From Triglochin maritima (Eukaryota > Streptophyta > Magnoliopsida > Alismatales > Juncaginaceae), in the NCBI GenBank assembly GCA_963682175.1, contig OY821786.1:20389501-20453500 (forward strand): a stretch of DNA of 64,000 nucleotides, given 5' to 3'. The position numbers and the translations under genes are program-made. Numbering within the stretch: position 1 is the stretch's first letter; every line of letters begins with the position of its first letter. Positions 58,648 through 64,000 of the stretch are shown here, one piece after another. The notes below the pieces were generated by a model. It was not told where the DNA came from. It was given only the letters and a program-made list of their open reading frames with translations, and made no database searches.

Positions 58648-58652
58648 ATAAT

Positions 58653-58728
58653 TCCGCGTCCAGAGGATCCAGATTATTCCAATTGGGATATGAGAGTTTA
58701 TAATCAAAATTCGAAGTCTGAAATGTAA
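58653..58728 (+). pseudogene. FAR1/FRS-like transposase, last codons
   Basis: With a single ATAAT copy the frame before the solo LTR continues as PRPEDPDYSNWDMRVYNQ and ends at TAA 58726-58728. This fixes the 3' end of the gene that starts at 41090. Confidence 0.75.
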
Positions 58729-58959
58729 TCACTATCGTTTGTTAGTTTGTATTACAATCTTTATAATTTTAAAGAATTGTTGGTTTTTGAATGGTGTTTT
58801 AATGTATGTGTTTACATGTTAATCAATTGTCAAACTATTATGCTATTCTTGATGCAAAGAAATTTCCAGACCGTGTGGAAAGACCCTTTTTTCAGACCCT
58901 TATAGATCATTTACAGACCGTGTCTATATATTCATGTGTTCCACTATTCTATAGCTGTT

Positions 58960-59680
58960 CTGGCATGACGTTGGACTATCGTTGGATTGAATATGTAATA
59001 ACTCTGGGCTAATTTTGGACCCTTCGTTAACCTAGGGTCTTTCTCGAATGGCTCTGGATACATCATGGATTATTTTCTAGCGCAACGCTGGATTGATTCT
59101 GGATTCCTTCTCGAATGACCTAGGACTAATTTTTGAACCTGCGTTAACCTAGGGTTCCTTATCGAATGACTCTGGATACATTATGGATTCTTTCTGACAT
59201 GACGCTGGATTACGACTGGATTGATTCTGGATTCTTTCTGGAATGACCCTGACCTAACTTTGGACTCTGGGACAACCTAGGTTTTCTTCTCGAATGACCC
59301 TAGATACTTTATGGAGTCTTTCTGGCACGCTGCTGGATTACTGCTGGATTGAGTCTGGATTCCTTTGGAAGGACTCTGGACTAACGGTGGACTCTGCTTC
59401 AACCTAGGTTCCTTCTTGAATGACGCCGGATACACTATGGGTTCTTTCCAACACGAAGTTGGATTGAGTCTGGATTTTTTCTGGAATGATACTGGATTCA
59501 TTCTGGCACCACGATGGACTACCGATGGATTGAGTCTGAATTGATTCTAGAACAACATTGGACTGCATTTGGTTTCCTTTTTGAATGACTCTGGATACGT
59601 TATGGATTCGTTCTGGTCTGAACCTGAATTACCGCTGGAGTGACTCTGGAATGTTAATTATGGACTTTTGCACAAATGGC
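58960..59680 (+). repeat. Degenerate repeat block B (TCTGGAATGAC type)
   Basis: About 20-40 bp phrases such as GAATGACTCTGGATACATTA, TGGATTGATTCTGGATTC and AACCTAGGTTCCTTCTCG recur with many changes over 700 bp. It lies between the FRS-like and Ulp1-like genes. Short open frames here are products of the repeat, not genes. Confidence 0.8.
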
Positions 59681-59689
59681 CAGACCATG

Positions 59690-60292
59690 TCTACATTCTC
59701 CACACCACATCCAGCGAAATGCCTATAATGCCAGAACCCATTCAGAATTCATTCGCAGACCATGTCTATTTTTTCGCTGACCATGAGTGCATTTGGGTAG
59801 GGTGTCGATGCACATATTTTATTTCTTGTTTTCTTTCCGACGGTTACTGAGAACAGTAAGAATAAGTCACGTCCTGGGATTGTGTAGATGTCTTTGAAAA
59901 ACTTTCAGATCGTGGAGGATATTTTTGGGTCATATCAATGATGTCGGTCCACTATCAAACACCATTTCTATCATGACTTTTCGTTTCCCCATTCATTCCA
60001 TCGTATCTCCAGAACGGTTCCAGTCCCGTGCCATAACATATTCATTTGGGATCCATAGTAGTTCCAACATTTTCCAGTCGAAAGTCATTCTGGAATCCAG
60101 ACATCTTTCCCATGCATTTTTCCAGACACTATCCATGCCCATTGTAGGCATTTCCAAACACAATCCAGCCCTTCGAAGCGAGAAAACATTTTCACTATGG
60201 TGCCCCCTGTTTAAATCCCCCATCTTAGAAGGTAACCCTAAAACTCCTTCTGTCCCCAGCCGTTAATCATCCTTCCAAAAGAAAGAACCAAC
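59690..60292 (+). other. Spacer and leader of the Ulp1-like gene
   Basis: 59838-59925 matches the leader repeat near 40870-41000. 59690-60170 has the block-B motif on the opposite strand (CATTCTGGAATCCAGAC, TTCCAGACACTATCC), giving potential foldback with 58960-59680. The coding block follows at 60293. Confidence 0.5.
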
Positions 60293-62849
60293 ATGTCTTT
60301 AGCCATGGAAGTTTGCAGCGTCAGCGCTTCTAAGAAGGCATTTAATTATTTCCAGCCTACCATGTACTCTTCGAAAGCTGTGGACAAGGAGCTAAAAGAG
60401 TTGTCGGGCAACCAGACTGCTATGTTCAGGAGTATACCGTTTGGCCACTTCCTGAAGATGTCAAAGATATCTGTGGACATCGACATTCTTGACTTTTTGG
60501 TTGAGAACTTTGATCTTGAAGCTTGCGGTTTCAAGCTCGGAGATGTGATCGTCCCATTCACCCCAACCCATGTCTCCTCCATACTTGGGCTAAATAAGGG
60601 AGGCATTCCGGTAGAAATGACCGCAAACACGATAGCTATTCATGGAGGAAAATTGTTACAAATGGATCACATGAAACGTCTACTTGCAGACACGAAGAAC
60701 AGTAGAGACGACGCCGAGTTCATTCGGTTATTACTCTGTCTTCTTTTCTCCCATTTTCTTTTTTACGACGGTAGTCATCGAACGAAGGCTTGGTTCCTAC
60801 TGGTCGTTGAACAGCTGCAAGCCCTTGGTCAATATGATTGGACGGATGCTATTTTTTGATTTCTCGTTGTTGGGTTGTCTGAAGCATCCGTCCTACTGAA
60901 GAACAAAAAATCTGCAGGAAACATGCGATTGAAGACTGATCAGGTAACTGGATGCGTTGCCGTTTTGCAGATGTGGCTTGGGGAACATTTAAAGATTAAT
61001 ATTGGGATTCCTCATTCGATCCCCCTTGTAAATAGATGAGTTTCATGGATTGGTGGTGTGTGGTTTTCTAAACAACTGCGAAGCGTCGGCGTCACCCTCA
61101 GCCAAATAGGAAGTGGTCAGGTTGATCTCATAGAATTTGAGGAGATAAACCCAAACATCAATGATCAACCAGATAGTAGCTATCAATGGTCAAACCCCCC
61201 AAGGAGACGATCCACTACATCCTCCCTTTACTGACCAGAGGATCGTTGTCGATGAACACTTTATAATAAAAGACCCAATTCAAGAGGAAGTAAGTTTCAT
61301 GGAGATGAAATTATGGTGGGTCAAAGCAGAACAGACAATTACGGACTTGAAGAAAGAATTGTATGATAAGAACTCCAATGATTTGTCTCAAGGGGACTAT
61401 GAATTTTCTGACAACAACCGTCGTTTGGTTGAATTGAATAATCATATCATTCAGACGGATGCCCAATTGGCAGAGAAGACTACTATTTTTGTTGAGAAGA
61501 TCAACCAACTAAAAGATAAGGATTCCCAAGTAGCAGAAAGGAATGCCCAATTAGCCGTGAAGGAGGTTCAGTTTGCTGAGTTATCTGCAAAATTGGCTGA
61601 AAAGGAGCACCAAGTAACCATGACCGATTCCCTACTGGCAGAGAAGGATGCCCAACTTGTACTTTGAGACACTCAATTGGTTGAGAAAGAGATACAACTG
61701 GCATAGTTAAATGAACTTCTAATTGAGAAAAACAAAGAGCTATGTCAGCTCAATAATGATTTAGCTCAAAAAAGTAAAGGATGGTTGAAGCTCCTACACA
61801 TTTTAATCTGCCAGATGCGTCCATTACACCTACAGGTCCGAGGTCAGAAAGAAGAAAAATTAGAAGTATACGAAAAAAGTTTACGGAGGAGAAGGTATTA
61901 CAAAAGAGGAACAGTAAAAATAATGAAGAATATTTCATTCATAAAAGGCTCAAGTATGAAGGCCTCCTTTCCTCGACTCCTTCAACTCCAACTGAACTTC
62001 AGGCACTGCTAGTTGTGAATACGGGTAGAGACATAGACCTCACAACCCTGTCTGGGTTGTTAGCTGAGGAAAGAAATATCATTTTGAATTTGGCATCCAG
62101 AACTGTGGACGTTGGGCGGAACATATGGTCGAATGATATTGCACAACTTAACATTCAAGATTTGAAGGATCTGATCACCAAAGGTTCAGATTTCTCATCC
62201 GACGTAAATATTTTACATCTACCGTCATTTTATTTAGATCACTTTTACTGACAATTGCTAAAAAAATATTTCGCAACTAATGGATGGACTACTTTGTGTG
62301 TTGGAGGAAAGACAACGAAAAAGTTTTGGCTCTAACTATGGAAAGGTTATTGTCATTCCTTTAACGGCTACCTCAGGAATTGCTTCCCAATGTGAAGCAT
62401 TATACAAAGATATCATTCAGGGGAAATTATTGGCTTGGGACCCCAACCACTCAGTCATCGCACAACCACTTCTAGCCTTAGGGCACTGGTCCTTGTTATC
62501 TGTATGCGCCCCAACACAATCAATCACACATTACAACAACTTATCTTGCATTCTTGACAAGGACGAAGATCCATCTAAAGTAGTAGGATCTTCCGAGGAA
62601 TTGGCTGTTAGTATGACAGAGTTCTGGAGGCAACATTTTGGTGTCGAATGGAAGCTGACCTTTGAAAGAAAAAAATCCCAATGCCAGACTCAAGGTACAA
62701 ATGATTGTGGCACATTTGTAGTCCACTGGGTAAGACACTTAATGGAAGGGGCAGATCCAACCCTTGAAGAGGACATCAAATATTTGCACTCAGTTAGGGG
62801 CAAATTAGCAATGTACCTGATCTCAGATTCAAGATTTAGAAGTCCCTAA
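60293..62849 (+). pseudogene. Ulp1-like (C48) cysteine protease gene of a Mutator-type element, broken
   Basis: Four open segments in series make one decayed gene. 60293-60859 resembles the N-terminal region often attached to plant transposon Ulp1 proteins (FGHFLKMSKISVDIDILDFL, then GDVIVPFTPTHVSSILGL). 61161-61760 is a coiled coil with AQLAEK-type heptads. 61781-62251 is a linker with a basic start. 62280-62849 is the peptidase: His in GHWSLL (residue 69), Gln in QTQGTNDCG and the nucleophile Cys at residue 143 (62706-62708). The site usually YDS reads YNN. Ulp1 enzymes cut SUMO from proteins. Stops and frame changes between segments make a working product unlikely. Mutator elements with Ulp1-like genes are known in plants. 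Confidence 0.82.
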
Positions 62850-63059
62850 GTAATACTCACTAGATTTGTTAGCTAGTGGCTCTTTTGTAAAGATGTTCGA
62901 TATGAACCATATATGTACACTACTCTTCACATATTACACATTTTATATTATTTTAATCTTCACGTGTCCCTTTGTCTCAATCTTGAATCGTTATGAATTG
63001 TTGTTAATGTATGTATTTTGTAACCTTTGTCTCGATCTTGAATGTCCATGGATTTCTCT
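62850..63059. other. 3' flank of the Ulp1-like gene
   Basis: A/T-rich sequence without motif, grading into the repeat array. Confidence 0.4.
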
Positions 63060-64000
63060 AGGTTAACCCTGGTGTTAATTCTGGAATGACTATGGATAGA
63101 TTATGGATACGCTTAATACCCTGGGCCCCTCCCATAATCACTCTGTATTGACTCTGTATACATTATGGACCGACTCTGGAATCAATCTGGATCGACTCTG
63201 TATACATTATGGATACTTATGGAATGCCTCTGCGTCAAACTAGGTCTGAAAATAATGACTCTGGATACATTATGGATTCATTCTGGAATGACTCTGGATG
63301 CATTTATGGATCGACTCTTGATCAATGCTTGATTGCCTCTAGCTATTATGGATCGACTCTAGGATCATTCTGGATTGACTATGTATACATTATGGATACC
63401 TCTGGAATGCATCTGCCAATTAGTCTGCGTCAAATTCTGTCTGAAAATAATGACTTCGGATACATAATGGATTCATTCTGGCATCATGACTTTGGATGCA
63501 TTATGGATCAACTTGGGATGCTCTGGATATCCTGGGTCCTCCTGGAATCACCCCGGATCGAATCTGGATCAATGCTTGATTGTCACTGGATACTATGGAT
63601 CAACTCTGGGATCACTCTAGATTTACTATGTATACTTTATGGATACCTCTGGAATGCATCTAGCAATTAGCCTGCGTCAAATTACGTCTGAAAATAATGA
63701 CTTCGGATACATAATGGATTCATTCTGGCATCATGACTCCGGATGCATTATGGATCGACTTGGGATGCTCTGGCTATCCTGGGTTCCTCCTGGAATCACC
63801 CCGGATCAAATCTGGATCGATGCTTGATTGCCTCTGGATACTATGGACCGACTTTGGGATCACTCTGGATTTACTATGTATACATTATGGATACCTCTGG
63901 CATGCATCTGCCAATTAGTCTGTGTCAAATTCTGTCTGAAAATATTGACTCTGGATACATTATGGATTCATTCTGGCATGACCCTGGTTTCCTTCTGGAG
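63060..64000 (+). repeat. Repeat block C with a ~247-bp higher-order unit, open at the window end
   Basis: The short motif of blocks A and B (CTGGAATGACTCTGGATACA) is arranged into a longer tandem unit marked by GTCTGAAAATAATGACT(T/C) at 63244, 63439, 63686 and 63934. The spacings are 195, 247 and 248 bp, so the first unit is shortened. Each unit also holds CTGGGTCCTCCTGGAATCAC- and CAATGCTTGATTG-like phrases. The array runs off the window. Open frames inside it are an effect of the repeat. Confidence 0.85.

Noticed and set aside
63209..63918. Long open frames (153, 62 and 61 codons) that look like a repetitive protein
   Set aside because: They lie wholly in the CTGGAATGACTCTGGATACA array. 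The repeat simply lacks stops in some frames, and there is no start context or known domain.
1..64000. tRNA, rRNA or other structured RNA genes
   Set aside because: No tRNA A/B-box pair with a plausible cloverleaf and no rRNA sequence were noticed. The tRNA-like strings seen are retrotransposon primer sites.

Overview
The window is nuclear DNA from a flowering plant with a repeat-rich genome. The evidence is: spliced genes with GT-AG introns, a plant-type ICln gene, a captured piece of plant ribosomal protein gene RPS26, MuDR/FAR1-type and hAT transposase remnants, and several families of plant LTR retrotransposons (Ty3 chromovirus-like, Athila-like, Ty1/copia). Species cannot be told from sequence alone. 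Only two stretches look like working host genes: a small two-exon secreted-peptide gene (7836-8193) and a seven-exon ICln gene (35371-39942). Almost everything else is transposon sequence, mostly broken and nested.

Layout. 1-2185: decayed MuDR-like transposase, followed by a cluster of perfect hairpins (2359-2572). 2573-7510: A/C-rich DNA carrying two LTR copies of one family (3425-4694 plus; 5474-7080 minus) and an ACACGA-rich element (5035-5470). 7797-8267: the secreted-peptide gene. 8636-9636: a non-autonomous hAT-like element with a perfect 8-bp target duplication that carries the 5' end of RPS26. 10555-30976: a decayed Ty3/gypsy chromovirus broken by two Athila-type LTR insertions and, in its 3' LTR, by a composite of another LTR and a 9.5-kb Ty1/copia element. 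30977-35370: hAT and MITE-like remnants and the ICln promoter, which holds a 100-bp tandem duplication. 35371-39942: ICln.

41090 to the window end looks like one very large, interrupted Mutator-type unit: a FAR1/FRS-like transposase gene, then an Ulp1-like (C48) protease gene, with three blocks of the same degenerate repeat around and between them. The transposase gene is interrupted twice. A 12.9-kb Athila-like element (42713-55615, duplication GCAAT) has gag and protease but no visible reverse transcriptase or integrase. A solo copia LTR (56594-58647, duplication ATAAT) sits in the 3' coding end. The 12.9-kb element itself holds three solo LTRs of its own kind, all antisense and each with a perfect 5-bp duplication (AGGGG, CCGAG, ACGTG).

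The best leads are the RPS26-carrying hAT element, the secreted-peptide gene, the FRS plus Ulp1 Mutator unit with its 247-bp higher-order repeat, and the palindrome arrays (CGGTCGACCG; GACCGCCAATTGGCGGTC) that recur in the LTRs of different retrotransposon families.
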